Assembly (NCBI GenBank): GCA_050951505.1
Contig: JBMNJE010000011.1
Location: forward strand, 558,001 to 622,000
From: DUOA01 sp012839095
Lineage (GTDB): Bacteria > Bacillota > Clostridia > Caldicoprobacterales > DTU083
DNA: 64,000 nucleotides
Reading direction: 5' to 3'
Under the pieces are notes generated by a model. It saw only the letters and a program-made list of their open reading frames with translations. It ran no database searches and was not told the DNA's origin. This document shows, piece by piece, positions 25,953 to 34,899 of this stretch. The position numbers and the translations under genes were made by a program. The first letter of the stretch is position 1; every line of letters starts with the position of its first letter.

Positions 25953-26856
25953 TGTAATCACCTTCCTGCTCATAAAAACCGGTATATTTCTTAATCATCT
26001 TAACAGGGTTGTATGATTCCTTTGCTTTCCTCAATCCCGGAATCCCCATATCCTCTTCCCGGTTAATGTATGTAACATGCGACCATTCACTTCTTGCATA
26101 CATCATGTTAATCATGCAGTAGGCTCCGTCATAATTGGTATTGGCCTTTTCAATATGAATAACAGCCATATCGCTGCTTAGCAGTTCACCTACTGTAAAG
26201 GCCTGCACCTCACCATGTATTCTAATTACTCCACCGGTTACCCTTAAGTCATGAAAATGTTTAATAATTTCCTCAATTGCCCGTTTTTCTTCCAGAACAG
26301 TCAGATCATTGCTCCGTTTGGATGCCCACTTTACCCCGGTATGCAGACATTCTTCCAGATTTGAATCAGACATTTCTTCATATTGAAACTCATAATTTCG
26401 TAAAAATTTGTTAATGTGATTCCGTTTTTGTCTGAATTTATTGCCTTTCAGATCAATCAACTGCTGAGCCAGATATACATAATCAAAGTTGTTTCTGTCT
26501 TCACGAAATATAATCTTCCCTGGCAGCTGATATTCAATTATCTCCTTTTGTTCCTCAGGTACGGATTTAAGGATCAAAGGATATCCTTTTTCACGAAAAA
26601 TCTCAGCTAGAATGGGAATTACCTGTTCATAATCAAAGGTTGTCAGGGCAAGCGGAGCAAAGGCAAAGGGATACTGATTTCGGTATTTTCCCACTATACA
26701 TAAATGGTCATGAATTACAGCGTATTGGAAATGATAGGACAGACGCCAGATGAAGGTATTGGTAAAGCTGTATTCAGAGTTCATATAGAGTTTGGCATTA
26801 AAATAACGATCAAAAAGAGGTTTGTCTTCCAGCTGGATGTCCTTAAAAATAATCAC
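25933..26856 (-). CDS. DUF2156 (LPG-synthase C-terminal-like, double GNAT fold) protein
   Basis: 307 residues, soluble. It matches the DUF2156 domain, a tandem GNAT fold related to the catalytic part of MprF lysyl-phosphatidylglycerol synthase and to Fem-type aminoacyl transferases. No membrane helices are present, so it is not MprF itself. The C-terminus INREEDMGIPGLRKAKESYNP is typical of the family. The start is GTG preceded by AGGAGGG. It lies 30 bp after cphA and overlaps the Eis-like gene. Transfer of an amino acid from tRNA to an unknown acceptor is possible but not shown. Confidence 0.8.
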   Translation of the reverse strand: MIIFKDIQLEDKPLFDRYFNAKLYMNSEYSFTNTFIWRLSYHFQYAVIHDHLCIVGKYRNQYPFAFAPLALTTFDYEQVIPILAEIFREKGYPLILKSVPEEQKEIIEYQLPGKIIFREDRNNFDYVYLAQQLIDLKGNKFRQKRNHINKFLRNYEFQYEEMSDSNLEECLHTGVKWASKRSNDLTVLEEKRAIEEIIKHFHDLRVTGGVIRIHGEVQAFTVGELLSSDMAVIHIEKANTNYDGAYCMINMMYARSEWSHVTYINREEDMGIPGLRKAKESYNPVKMIKKYTGFYEQEGDYNDPTGC

Positions 26857-26886
26857 TGATAACCCTCCTATTGGTGCTACAAAATA

Positions 26887-29535
26887 TTATAACACTTTTT
26901 TGCGATGTAAAACACCTATTGAAGAAGAGTCAACTGATTTTGATATTTCATCATTTATTACATCCATGATGCAATCCAAATTCTCGTGGAAAACAACGAT
27001 AATGTCACCTGCTTTGGCCTCATGGAGGGCAAGCCGCAGCGCATCCTCCTCTTTTTGGATAAGAGATATCATTTTCCTGGGCAGGCCTGAAGATATAGCT
27101 CCTTCCATTAAGAGTCGTGAAATTTCTCCCGGTTCCCTTCCCCTTAAGACTTTGTCTTCCTTAATTATAACCCTGTCAAATGATTTTCCCGAAAGAGCAC
27201 CAATCGCCCGAACAGCCTCATCACTCCGATCACCGGGAACGCCTATGATACTGATTAAGCGTGCTCCTCCCATTTTTTTTAGTGAATCGATCACTTTGCT
27301 GTAACCGGCCAGATTATGTCCATAGTCTACAACCACTCGAAAATCCCGGATGTTATAGATGTTAAATCTGCCTGGGTTATGTATTTCGTTGCTATAGAAA
27401 GAGGACAAGGCATTTTCAATAACCCGAAGAGGTACGTTCAGGGCATAAGCAGCACTGAAGGCTGCCAGACAATTCTCAATATTATGTGTCAGCTTTCCTC
27501 CAAAAGTAGCAGGTATCTGCATTATGGAAAGGCTTTTCATCAGTCCATTGCCTGTTGCGAGAGTTATGTAGTTGTCCTTTAAGTAAACGGCAATACCGCC
27601 TTCTGCAATATGCCTGTGCACAATCAGATTATCCTCCTGCATGGAAAAATAAATTATATTGGCCTTGGTTTGCTTTGCAGCCTGAATAACCATATGGTCA
27701 TCCGCATTTAAAACAACGTAACCATTACTTTTTACAGCTTCTGTCACCAAAGATTTAACATGCAGCATATCCTCCAGACTGTTTACGCCGTCCAATCCCA
27801 AGTGATCTTCACTGATATTGGTCAGAACACCTACATCTGCCAGATCATAGCCCAGGCCGGAACGTATTATTCCGCCTCTGGCTGTTTCCAGCACCACTGT
27901 ATCCACTGTTTTATCCGTAAGAAGGATTTTTGCACTGGCCGGTCCGGTGGTATCACCTCTCATTATGCATTTGTCATTGATATAAACACCGCCGGTTGTG
28001 GTCATACCCACAGTTATTCCTTGTGTTCTGAGTATATGTGATATCATCCTTGTGGTTGTTGTTTTGCCATTGGTTCCGGTTACAGAAATAATGGGAATGG
28101 AATGCTTGCTGCCGTATGGAAACAGCATATCAATTATGGCATTACCGATCTTTCTTGGTTTTCCTTTGGAAGGAAAAAGATGCATGCGGATTCCCGGTGA
28201 TGCATTCACTTCAATAACAGCACCTTGGCCGGAGGTAATTGGTTTGCTGATATCATGGCATTTTATATCCACCCCGGCAATATCCAGGCCTATTATCTTG
28301 GCAGCACGTACTGCAATTTCCTGGTTATCAGGATGAATTTTATCGGTACAATCAACTGCTTCTCCTCCGGTACTCAGGTTGCCGTTTGCTTTCAGATATA
28401 CTCTCCTGCCTGCTGCCGGTATACTGTCAGGTGAATAGCCCTGCTTTTTCAACAATATAAGACTGAGTTCGTCTATCATTATCTTTGTCAAAGGCTTTTC
28501 ATGACCTTCTCCCCGTCTTTCATCCCGATTTATCAAATCTACCAATTGAGCTATGGTATGCTTTCCATCACCTGTGACATGAGCAGGTATCCTTTGAGAT
28601 ACAGCAGCCACCTGCTCCCCGATTATTAGTACCCTGTAGTCTTTTCCTTTTAGATGCTGCTCCACCAGTATTGATTCAGATACCTGAGCTGCAATGCGAA
28701 AGGCAGCCGGTATTTCATCCGAAGTCTGCAGATTTAAAGATACACCTCTGCCCTGATTTCCATAAACAGGCTTCATAACAACCGGAAAACCAATTTCGGC
28801 AGCTGCTTCCTGCGCTTCCTCCAACGTAAAACATACTCTGCCCCGCGGCACCGGAATTCCGGCTTGACTGAGAAGCTCCTTTGTGACAGTTTTGTCACAG
28901 GCCATATCAACTGAAATACAGCTGGTATTGTCAGAAAGAGTACCTTCCATTTTTTTATGATACTTGCCGTATCCAAGTTGTATGATGCTGCCCTTCCCTA
29001 TTCGGGTAACCGGAATACCTCTGTCCAGCGCAGCATCTACAATCGCCTGCGTACTGGGTCCCAGCCCATATCTTAAAGTGATATCATTAATGCGCTTCAG
29101 GCAGGCTTCCATATTAAAGTCCTGACCGGAGCAAAGAGCCTGAATCATCCTTACCGTCATCTTACCGGTCTCCAAACCGGCATGTTCTTCCCGGTATGCA
29201 AATATTATGTTATAGCAGCTGGTATTCTTAATTTGTCTGGCTCTTCCGAAGGAAACCGGCTGGCCGATTCTGTTGAGCAGTTCAAGTGCAGTATGTTCCA
29301 TCACATGGGCCAGGTATGTTCCCTCCTTCAGGCGCTGCTTGAATCCTCCCTCATAGCCCAGTGAACAATGATGGGCAGCCAGGCCGGGCAGCATTTCCAT
29401 GAGACGTGTGTTAAAATTCGGAATTTCAACAGTGGGTATATCAGCCCACCTTCCCAAATCCACTGCCATTTTTATGACTTTCTGATGACTGTAAATATTT
29501 CTCCCATTATATGCTTTCAACTCGCGTATCCGCAA
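26887..29535 (-). CDS. cphA: Cyanophycin synthetase
   Basis: 882 residues. It polymerises aspartate and arginine into cyanophycin, a nitrogen reserve polymer, using ATP. The order is an N-terminal CphA-specific domain (1-about 160), an ATP-grasp domain (about 215-470) that adds Asp, and a C-terminal Mur-ligase-like domain that adds Arg, with the ATP loop TGTNGKTTTTRM near 490. Full length. The start is TTG after GGAGG; no better start is in reach. It is 5 bp after cphB, the usual pairing. In spore-formers cyanophycin genes are known but less studied than in cyanobacteria. Confidence 0.95.
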   Translation of the reverse strand: MRIRELKAYNGRNIYSHQKVIKMAVDLGRWADIPTVEIPNFNTRLMEMLPGLAAHHCSLGYEGGFKQRLKEGTYLAHVMEHTALELLNRIGQPVSFGRARQIKNTSCYNIIFAYREEHAGLETGKMTVRMIQALCSGQDFNMEACLKRINDITLRYGLGPSTQAIVDAALDRGIPVTRIGKGSIIQLGYGKYHKKMEGTLSDNTSCISVDMACDKTVTKELLSQAGIPVPRGRVCFTLEEAQEAAAEIGFPVVMKPVYGNQGRGVSLNLQTSDEIPAAFRIAAQVSESILVEQHLKGKDYRVLIIGEQVAAVSQRIPAHVTGDGKHTIAQLVDLINRDERRGEGHEKPLTKIMIDELSLILLKKQGYSPDSIPAAGRRVYLKANGNLSTGGEAVDCTDKIHPDNQEIAVRAAKIIGLDIAGVDIKCHDISKPITSGQGAVIEVNASPGIRMHLFPSKGKPRKIGNAIIDMLFPYGSKHSIPIISVTGTNGKTTTTRMISHILRTQGITVGMTTTGGVYINDKCIMRGDTTGPASAKILLTDKTVDTVVLETARGGIIRSGLGYDLADVGVLTNISEDHLGLDGVNSLEDMLHVKSLVTEAVKSNGYVVLNADDHMVIQAAKQTKANIIYFSMQEDNLIVHRHIAEGGIAVYLKDNYITLATGNGLMKSLSIMQIPATFGGKLTHNIENCLAAFSAAYALNVPLRVIENALSSFYSNEIHNPGRFNIYNIRDFRVVVDYGHNLAGYSKVIDSLKKMGGARLISIIGVPGDRSDEAVRAIGALSGKSFDRVIIKEDKVLRGREPGEISRLLMEGAISSGLPRKMISLIQKEEDALRLALHEAKAGDIIVVFHENLDCIMDVINDEISKSVDSSSIGVLHRKKVL

Positions 29536-29540
29536 CTTGT

Positions 29541-30353
29541 TTACCTCCTTAAGATCGGTGTGCGGTTTCTTAAATCAAACTTATGATCCTTTGGTAAAAT
29601 ATGGAGAATGACATCCGTAAAGGCCAATATATCATCCGGATTGGATTCTGACACATTGGTATAGCTGCTGCGGGCACCATCCAATATGGCAGCAGCATTG
29701 GAACCGATGACCTCCAAAATATTGTTTGGATTAACTACCACTGCAGTATCCTCGTCCAAACCGATACCCAGCATGCCGGGATTTTGTGCAATGGCTGCCA
29801 GCAGCCTTCCAATACGGCCTCTTTGTGCAAAATGCTGATCTATTACCACGCCTTTAATCAATCCCAAACCAGGTGCCATTTTAACCGTGCATCGTTTTGG
29901 CGCTTCATCATCAGTACCTGATATGATCATAGTTTCACTCATTACAGAAGCCCCGGCACTGGTACCGGCTATGACTAAACCTTCAGAAAAAGCACTTTTT
30001 AAGAAGTGTTCTGTCTTCGTTCCTCCAATCAGACTTGTTATTTTTAACTGATCTCCTCCGGTGAAAAAAATGCAGTCAGCATCTTCCATGCGAGTCAGGC
30101 TTTCCGGATCTTCTGCATCTTCTCTTTTTTCGATATGTAATGCATCTACATTGGAGATACCCAATTGTGTAAATATATCTTTATATTCCTTCCCCACCTG
30201 AGAAGGATATTCAGTTGCAGCTGTAAGTACAACAAGTTTTCCCTCTTTTCCCCCGGCCAGCTTGGCTATTTTCTTTAAAATGGTGCATTGGTTTTCTTTA
30301 TCCTCGGCACCGCCGATGATTACCAATATTCCTCGTTTGTTTTCTTCCATTTC
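29541..30353 (-). CDS. cphB: Cyanophycinase
   Basis: 270 residues. A serine-type peptidase of family S51 that cuts cyanophycin into beta-Asp-Arg dipeptides in the cytosol. The nucleophile elbow GTSAGAS (about residues 130-136) and TGGDQLK are present. The ATG at 30353 follows GGAGGAATGAA. First gene of the cphB-cphA-DUF2156-GNAT run; a sigma-B-like promoter lies about 55 bp upstream. No isoaspartyl dipeptidase gene is present in the window to finish degradation. Confidence 0.94.
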   Translation of the reverse strand, partial: EMEENKRGILVIIGGAEDKENQCTILKKIAKLAGGKEGKLVVLTAATEYPSQVGKEYKDIFTQLGISNVDALHIEKREDAEDPESLTRMEDADCIFFTGGDQLKITSLIGGTKTEHFLKSAFSEGLVIAGTSAGASVMSETMIISGTDDEAPKRCTVKMAPGLGLIKGVVIDQHFAQRGRIGRLLAAIAQNPGMLGIGLDEDTAVVVNPNNILEVIGSNAAAILDGARSSYTNVSESNPDDILAFTDVILHILPKDHKFDLRNRTPILRR

Positions 30354-30403
30354 ATTCCTCCGAATTACCAATATATTTATTCTTCCAGAATGCAGTCTGT
30401 TTT

Positions 30404-30430
30404 ATACCCTGTGTAATCCGAGATAAAAAC
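30404..30430 (-). promoter_or_regulatory. Candidate sigma-B-type promoter of cphB
   Basis: On the minus strand GTTTTT (30430-30425), 15 bp, GGGTAT (30409-30404). This resembles the general-stress consensus GTTTAA-N(12-15)-GGGTAT. No convincing sigma-A promoter is seen in the same gap. Confidence 0.4.
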
Positions 30431-30435
30431 AGAAT

Positions 30436-30460
30436 AAAAAAAGCACCGGTTGGTGCTTTT
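30436..30460 (-). terminator. Terminator between the four-helix membrane protein gene and cphB
   Basis: AAAAAGCACC-GGT-TGGTGCTTTT hairpin, with T tract on the minus strand, 13 bp after the stop of the upstream gene. Confidence 0.85.
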
Positions 30461-30472
30461 TATAAAATACAC

Positions 30473-30991
30473 TTATTGATTTCGCTTTGACAACTCAGCC
30501 CGCATGGATTCCTTTTCCCTGATTTTTTCCATGATTTTATTTCTTCTTCGGATACCGTCAATATAGCTGAATCCTGTTACCAGGGGAAAGAGCAGGATAA
30601 AGACAATGGTTATGGCAGGCATATAATTTTCAAATGCTACCATCAGCTTGATATATGGGATGAGCCATATACGCAAGGTAACCCGAAACAAGTCAAAGGA
30701 AGAAAAACTCAATGACAGAACATAAAGTATCAGAGCGGGTACTGATGCAACCAAACCGGACAGAAACCCCTTACTGTACCGGAAGGTACCTCTTTTTAAA
30801 TCGTTTTGGCCGTAATGGGATGCATCTGCGTAAATTATAAACCAGAATAATGCAATAAAAAAAATGCCTGCAATCCATTGATACCATTCGCTTTCAAAGA
30901 TCCCAAACAGCAAAAGAAACAGAAAAGACTGTACGGCTGTCATCAAAGCATGGCTGCCTAGCAGTTTCAGTCCGAATTTGAAATATCCCAT
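30473..30991 (-). CDS. Unknown four-helix membrane protein
   Basis: 172 residues with four membrane helices (about 10-32, 36-53, 72-96, 118-140) and a basic cytoplasmic C-terminal tail RRRNKIMEKIREKESMRAELSKR. No family is recognised. The ATG is preceded by AAAAGG at a rather long spacing. It stands alone with its own terminator, between the folate cyclo-ligase gene and cphB. Confidence 0.7.
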   Translation of the reverse strand: MGYFKFGLKLLGSHALMTAVQSFLFLLLFGIFESEWYQWIAGIFFIALFWFIIYADASHYGQNDLKRGTFRYSKGFLSGLVASVPALILYVLSLSFSSFDLFRVTLRIWLIPYIKLMVAFENYMPAITIVFILLFPLVTGFSYIDGIRRRNKIMEKIREKESMRAELSKRNQ

Positions 30992-31076
30992 TGCACATCA
31001 ATCCTTTTCAAATTACAATTTCACAAATCCATATATATGACATTCTACATCAAATCACATTTCATTTCCAGTGAAT

Positions 31077-31655
31077 TTACTGAATATTACTTCTTAACAG
31101 TGACCTTCTGTCTGTTACAATACCGTCCAAAGGGACATCATAAGCTTCCACCGGCAGCTTCTTCAACAGCTGAAAATCATATCCTACGCCAATTTTAACA
31201 GCATCCTTTCTGAGTGAGGGAAGAAAGCGATCATAATAGCCTGCTCCGTATCCCAGTCGGTGGAAACACCGATCAAAGGCAAGGCCGGGAACAATAGTCA
31301 GATCAATCTCTGAAACGTCTATTCTTCTTTGTTTTTCTTCCGGAGGCTCCAGGATACCCCATGTGCCGGGAATCAAATCATCCAGTGAGGTAATCTGGCA
31401 AGGCAGCAGAACTTTTCCTTCAGGAATTGACACAGGTACCGCTACCCGTTTACCCTCTTCTATTGCTTTTTGTATTAAAGGCTTAGTATCCACTTCATTT
31501 CGAAAGCTCACATAAATGAGTATGGTGCTTGCATGCCTGTATGCCTGAAGATCTCTTATTCTTTTTTCTATAGACCTGCTCCGGCTCGCTCTTTCCTCCT
31601 GATTGATCTCTTCTCTTTCCAGCATCATCTTTTTTCTGAGTTCAGATTTTGTCAT
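31077..31655 (-). CDS. 5-formyltetrahydrofolate cyclo-ligase
   Basis: 192 residues. It converts 5-formyltetrahydrofolate to 5,10-methenyltetrahydrofolate with ATP. Family signature GYGAGYYDRFL near 140 and the start region SELRKKMMLEREEI are present. ATG with AGGAG upstream; 19 bp after alr, so probably cotranscribed. Equivalent of Bacillus yqgN. Confidence 0.92.
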   Translation of the reverse strand: MTKSELRKKMMLEREEINQEERASRSRSIEKRIRDLQAYRHASTILIYVSFRNEVDTKPLIQKAIEEGKRVAVPVSIPEGKVLLPCQITSLDDLIPGTWGILEPPEEKQRRIDVSEIDLTIVPGLAFDRCFHRLGYGAGYYDRFLPSLRKDAVKIGVGYDFQLLKKLPVEAYDVPLDGIVTDRRSLLRSNIQ

Positions 31656-31674
31656 TTATATTCTCCTATCAGAC

Positions 31675-32802
31675 TTAATTGCTTTCATGGTAAATCCTTG
31701 GCACTCTCTCACTGATGGAGGTTAGAATTTCATAGGAAATGGTCCCGCATAGATCAGCCAATTCATCAGCCGTTATCTTCTCCTTGCCCTGCTCACCCAG
31801 CAATACAACCTTACTTCCTATGTTTGCTTCGGGAATATTGGTAACGTCAATCATAATCTGATCCATACAAACCCTCCCGATAACCGGTGCCCGTTTTCCA
31901 TGTATCAATACGCTTCCCCGATTGCTAAGAAGCCGATTGTACCCGTCTGCATAACCAACGGGAAGAGTGGCTACTCTTCTGGAAGTGGAAGCAGAATAGG
32001 TCCTGCCGTAACTGATACAGGAATTGGCATCCACATCTTTTATATGAACAACTTCGGTTTCCCATTGCATAACCGGAAGCAGTGAGACCGTTGCATTCTT
32101 CATAACATCATGAGAAGGATAATATCCATACAGTCCGATGCCGCATCGAACCATGTTATAGTTTGCCCGGGGAAACTGGAATACACCGGCTGTGTTGGAA
32201 GCATGAATCCATTTCAAATGGATTCCGCTTTCGCGTATAATATTCAGCATCTTGTCCAACCGTTTAATTTGCTCTTCTGTATAGGCAGGATCCGTCTCAT
32301 CTGCCGCAGCAAAATGGGTAAACGCCCCGTCAAGTACGATATTCTTCATGCTATGCAGTTCCTTGACTAAAGCTTCCAATTCCTCAATTCTATGAAACCC
32401 TATTCTGCCCATTCCTGTATCCAGCTTTACATGTACTCTGGCCTTTCTGCCATATTCTGCTGCACACCCATTAAGCAAATGAGCTGTTTCCAATGAAGGA
32501 ACAGCCTGTGTCAGGTTATATATCACCGAGATACGGCATTGCTCTCGATCAGCACCGCCCAGAACCAGAACAGGCGCACTTATCCCATTATTTCTCAGTT
32601 CCATGCCTTCTTCCGGTATTGCCACTCCCAACCAGCCGGCACCGGCTTTCACTGCGTGACCGGCAATTTGAAGTGCCCCATGTCCGTATGCATTTGCCTT
32701 AACTACCGCCATCATGGCAGTATCAGGATCTGTCAACGACTTAATATTTTGCATATTTTGTTTAAACCGAGTCAGATTAATGACAGCTCTGGTAGGCCTC
32801 AT
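31675..32802 (-). CDS. alr: Alanine racemase
   Basis: 375 residues. It interconverts L- and D-alanine for peptidoglycan and, in spores, limits germination by alanine. PLP lysine in VVKANAYGHG near residue 36; the second catalytic base is Tyr in SYGRTYSA near 260. Full length. The ATG follows AGGAGGACATGTAA. Confidence 0.96.
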   Translation of the reverse strand: MRPTRAVINLTRFKQNMQNIKSLTDPDTAMMAVVKANAYGHGALQIAGHAVKAGAGWLGVAIPEEGMELRNNGISAPVLVLGGADREQCRISVIYNLTQAVPSLETAHLLNGCAAEYGRKARVHVKLDTGMGRIGFHRIEELEALVKELHSMKNIVLDGAFTHFAAADETDPAYTEEQIKRLDKMLNIIRESGIHLKWIHASNTAGVFQFPRANYNMVRCGIGLYGYYPSHDVMKNATVSLLPVMQWETEVVHIKDVDANSCISYGRTYSASTSRRVATLPVGYADGYNRLLSNRGSVLIHGKRAPVIGRVCMDQIMIDVTNIPEANIGSKVVLLGEQGKEKITADELADLCGTISYEILTSISERVPRIYHESN

Positions 32803-32984
32803 TTACATGTCCTCCTGCATTAACAACAAAGTACAGAACTTGAGTGTTGTATGAAAAATTATTCTTCATCTGGGGAAGAAGCATTCAAAAGATTTTCGGC
32901 AGACAGCAACAAGCTCACTATGTCTATTATACGGGATGAAAATGCGAATGAAAAGTCATAGAGGGTAAAAAAGGATTATTATGC

Positions 32985-33013
32985 AGAAAACGTGGCAAAA
33001 TACCACGTTTTCT
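32985..33013. terminator. Terminator after the DUF1540 gene
   Basis: AGAAAACGTGG / CCACGTTTTCT hairpin, T-rich on both strands, 6 bp beyond the stop codon of the DUF1540 gene. Confidence 0.75.
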
Positions 33014-33018
33014 CTGAT

Positions 33019-33195
33019 TTAGCTGCTCTTGATAAAGGTTGCACAATCGGTTTCTTCCGTATCCTGAGCCTGCGGCGGCCGTATCTCAATTTTTTCGGCT
33101 GAGCAATAATCCCCTGCAGCATGATAGTAGCAGGAATTAACAACACACTTTACACCGGGCAAGTGTTCATTTGTTTTTTCTATCCGTCCATGCAT
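33019..33195 (-). CDS. DUF1540 small cysteine-rich protein
   Basis: 58 residues, too short for usual gene calling. It begins MHGRIEKTNEHLPGVKC and carries the DUF1540 spacing C-x4-C-x8-C and a last Cys near the end (KCVVNSC, DYCSAEKIEI, DCATF). Such proteins occur in spore-forming Clostridia; they are presumed to bind metal, and their function is unknown. The ATG follows GGAGGCGATATATCC and a terminator follows the stop, so it is a stand-alone gene. Confidence 0.8.
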   Translation of the reverse strand: MHGRIEKTNEHLPGVKCVVNSCYYHAAGDYCSAEKIEIRPPQAQDTEETDCATFIKSS

Positions 33196-33295
33196 GGATA
33201 TATCGCCTCCTTAAATGTTGTTAATTCTAGTATTTATGTTTTGATCAATTCTATAACAGGCATTTCAATGGTAATTTGCCATTATAAAACAAAAT

Positions 33296-33323
33296 CGAAC
33301 CTGCTCTTTACAAAGCAGATTCG
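33296..33323 (-). terminator. Terminator of the minus-strand tRNA cluster
   Basis: CGAATCTGCT-x8-AGCAGGTTCG on the minus strand, followed by ATTTTGTTTTA, 15 bp after the last tRNA gene. Confidence 0.85.
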
Positions 33324-33337
33324 ATATCATACAAAGC

Positions 33338-33413
33338 TGGTGGACCATCAGGGACTCGAACCCTGGACACCCTGATTAAGAGTCAGGTGCTCTGCCAGCT
33401 GAGCTAATGGTCC
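33338..33413 (-). tRNA. tRNA-Lys (CTT)
   Basis: Acceptor GGACCAT/ATGGTCC, anticodon loop CTCTTAA (CTT), T-loop GTTCGAGTC, encoded CCA. Last gene of the nine-tRNA cluster. Confidence 0.95.
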
Positions 33414-33438
33414 AAAGTTAATACAAATCAAGGTTGAG

Positions 33439-33515
33439 TGGCGCGCCCAGTAGGATTCGAACCTACGACCTCCAGATTCGAAGTCTGTTACTCTGTCCGG
33501 CTGAGCTATGGGCGC
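33439..33515 (-). tRNA. tRNA-Arg (TCG)
   Basis: Acceptor GCGCCCA/TGGGCGC, anticodon loop CTTCGAA (TCG), encoded CCA. Confidence 0.95.
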
Positions 33516-33519
33516 ATAA

Positions 33520-33593
<74 letters not shown>

Positions 33594-33634
33594 AAGGCAA
33601 GAAGCCCAACCGGTTCTTGCCGATAATAATAAAA

Positions 33635-33709
33635 TGGAGCGGAAGACGGGATTCGAACCCGCGACATTCGCCTTGGCAAGGCGACGCTCTACCACTGAGC
33701 CACTCCCGC
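33635..33709 (-). tRNA. tRNA-Gly (GCC)
   Basis: Acceptor GCGGGAG/CTTCCGC with a G-T pair, anticodon loop TTGCCAA (GCC), encoded CCA. Confidence 0.95.
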
Positions 33710-33728
33710 TTATGCCAGCTCTCATAAA

Positions 33729-33813
33729 TGGTGCGGGCGAAGAGATTTGAACTCCCACGCCGTGCGGCACTAGATCCTAAGTCTAGCGCGTCTGCCAATT
33801 CCGCCACGCCCGC
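33729..33813 (-). tRNA. tRNA-Leu (TAG)
   Basis: 85 nt with a long variable arm, acceptor GCGGGCG/CGCCCGC, anticodon loop CTTAGGA (TAG), encoded CCA. Confidence 0.95.
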
Positions 33814-33822
33814 ATTTATTAC

Positions 33823-33898
33823 TGGCTGGGGCGGCAGGACTCGAACCTACGCATGCGGGAGTCAAAGTCCCGTGCCTTACCGACTTGGCTACGCCCCA
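33823..33898 (-). tRNA. tRNA-Gln (TTG)
   Basis: Acceptor TGGGGCG/CGCCCCA, anticodon loop CTTTGAC (TTG), encoded CCA. Confidence 0.95.
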
Positions 33899-33933
33899 AC
33901 ATCTGAGAGCAGACATTTATTAAAAAATTATAA

Positions 33934-34011
33934 TGGGGTGAGTGATGGGACTTGAACCCACGACCTCCAGAGCCACAATCTGGCGCTCTAACCAACTGAA
34001 CTACACTCACC
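33934..34011 (-). tRNA. tRNA-His (GTG)
   Basis: Acceptor GTGAGTG/CACTCAC with the extra 5' G opposite C73 typical of tRNA-His, anticodon loop TTGTGGC (GTG), encoded CCA. Confidence 0.95.
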
Positions 34012-34024
34012 ACAATAATAATAC

Positions 34025-34101
34025 TGGCGCGCCTGAAGGGATTCGAACCCCTGGCCTACGGATTAGAAGTCCGTTGCTCTATCCTGCTGAGCTACAGGCG
34101 C
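34025..34101 (-). tRNA. tRNA-Arg (TCT)
   Basis: Acceptor GCGCCTG/CAGGCGC, anticodon loop CTTCTAA (TCT), encoded CCA. Confidence 0.95.
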
Positions 34102-34105
34102 ACAA

Positions 34106-34179
<74 letters not shown>

Positions 34180-34201
34180 ACTCAACCGCTGACAATTCGA
34201 A

Positions 34202-34230
34202 AGTATATCATATTTACACATGCATGTCAA
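34202..34230 (-). promoter_or_regulatory. Promoter of the nine-tRNA cluster
   Basis: On the minus strand a perfect TTGACA (34230-34225), 17 bp, TATACT (34207-34202), about 23 bp before the first tRNA. Confidence 0.85.
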
Positions 34231-34299
34231 TATATGATTATATTCGCTTCGTCTGGGCACATGCTCTAGTATAATCCATGTAAAAATATTCGTCAAGTA

Positions 34300-34899
34300 T
34301 CATTTTTCTATGAGGCGCAGATTCTCTGTCAAGGCTTTTAGTGCCAGTGCACGATGGCTGACCTTGTTTTTTTCCTCCATTGTCAGCTCTGCCATCGTTT
34401 TATTGTATCCGCACAGTATAAATATAGGATCATAGCCAAACCCGCCCTTACCTGCCGGTGTATAGCCAATCCTTCCTGGGCATATCCCCTCTGTCTGCAG
34501 GTAGGTATCATCAGGCCAATACATGGTGAGTACACAGCGAAATCGTGCTGTTCTCCTTTCGGGGGGCAGATCCTTCATGAGAAATAGAAGTTTCTTGTTG
34601 TTTTCTTCATCAGTAGCATTCTCTCCTGCAAATCGGGCGGAAAGGACGCCTGGTTTTCCTCCAAGCGCATCCACCTCCAGCCCGGAGTCGTCGGCCAGAA
34701 CAATCTCTCCTGTCAGTTTGCTTATTTCTCTGCTTTTCTTTAGGGAGTTTCCGGAAAAATCAGGCTGATCTTCCAGGACTGTATGCTTAAGATTCAAGTC
34801 GTTCAGGGATAAGACATGATAATCCAATTCAGAAAACAACTCTCGTATTTCAATTATTTTGCCTTCGTTGCGGCTGGCAATCAACAATCGTTTCATCAT
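34300..34899 (-). CDS. rdgB: XTP/dITP diphosphatase (RdgB/HAM1 family)
   Basis: 199 residues. It hydrolyses non-canonical purine triphosphates such as dITP and XTP. Motifs: ASRNEGK at the N-terminus, ADDSGLEVDALGG, GFGYDPIF and SHRALA. Its start overlaps the rph stop (ATGATGA), so translation is coupled. Gene order gerM-rph-rdgB is as in Bacillus. Confidence 0.95.
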   Translation of the reverse strand: MMKRLLIASRNEGKIIEIRELFSELDYHVLSLNDLNLKHTVLEDQPDFSGNSLKKSREISKLTGEIVLADDSGLEVDALGGKPGVLSARFAGENATDEENNKKLLFLMKDLPPERRTARFRCVLTMYWPDDTYLQTEGICPGRIGYTPAGKGGFGYDPIFILCGYNKTMAELTMEEKNKVSHRALALKALTENLRLIEK

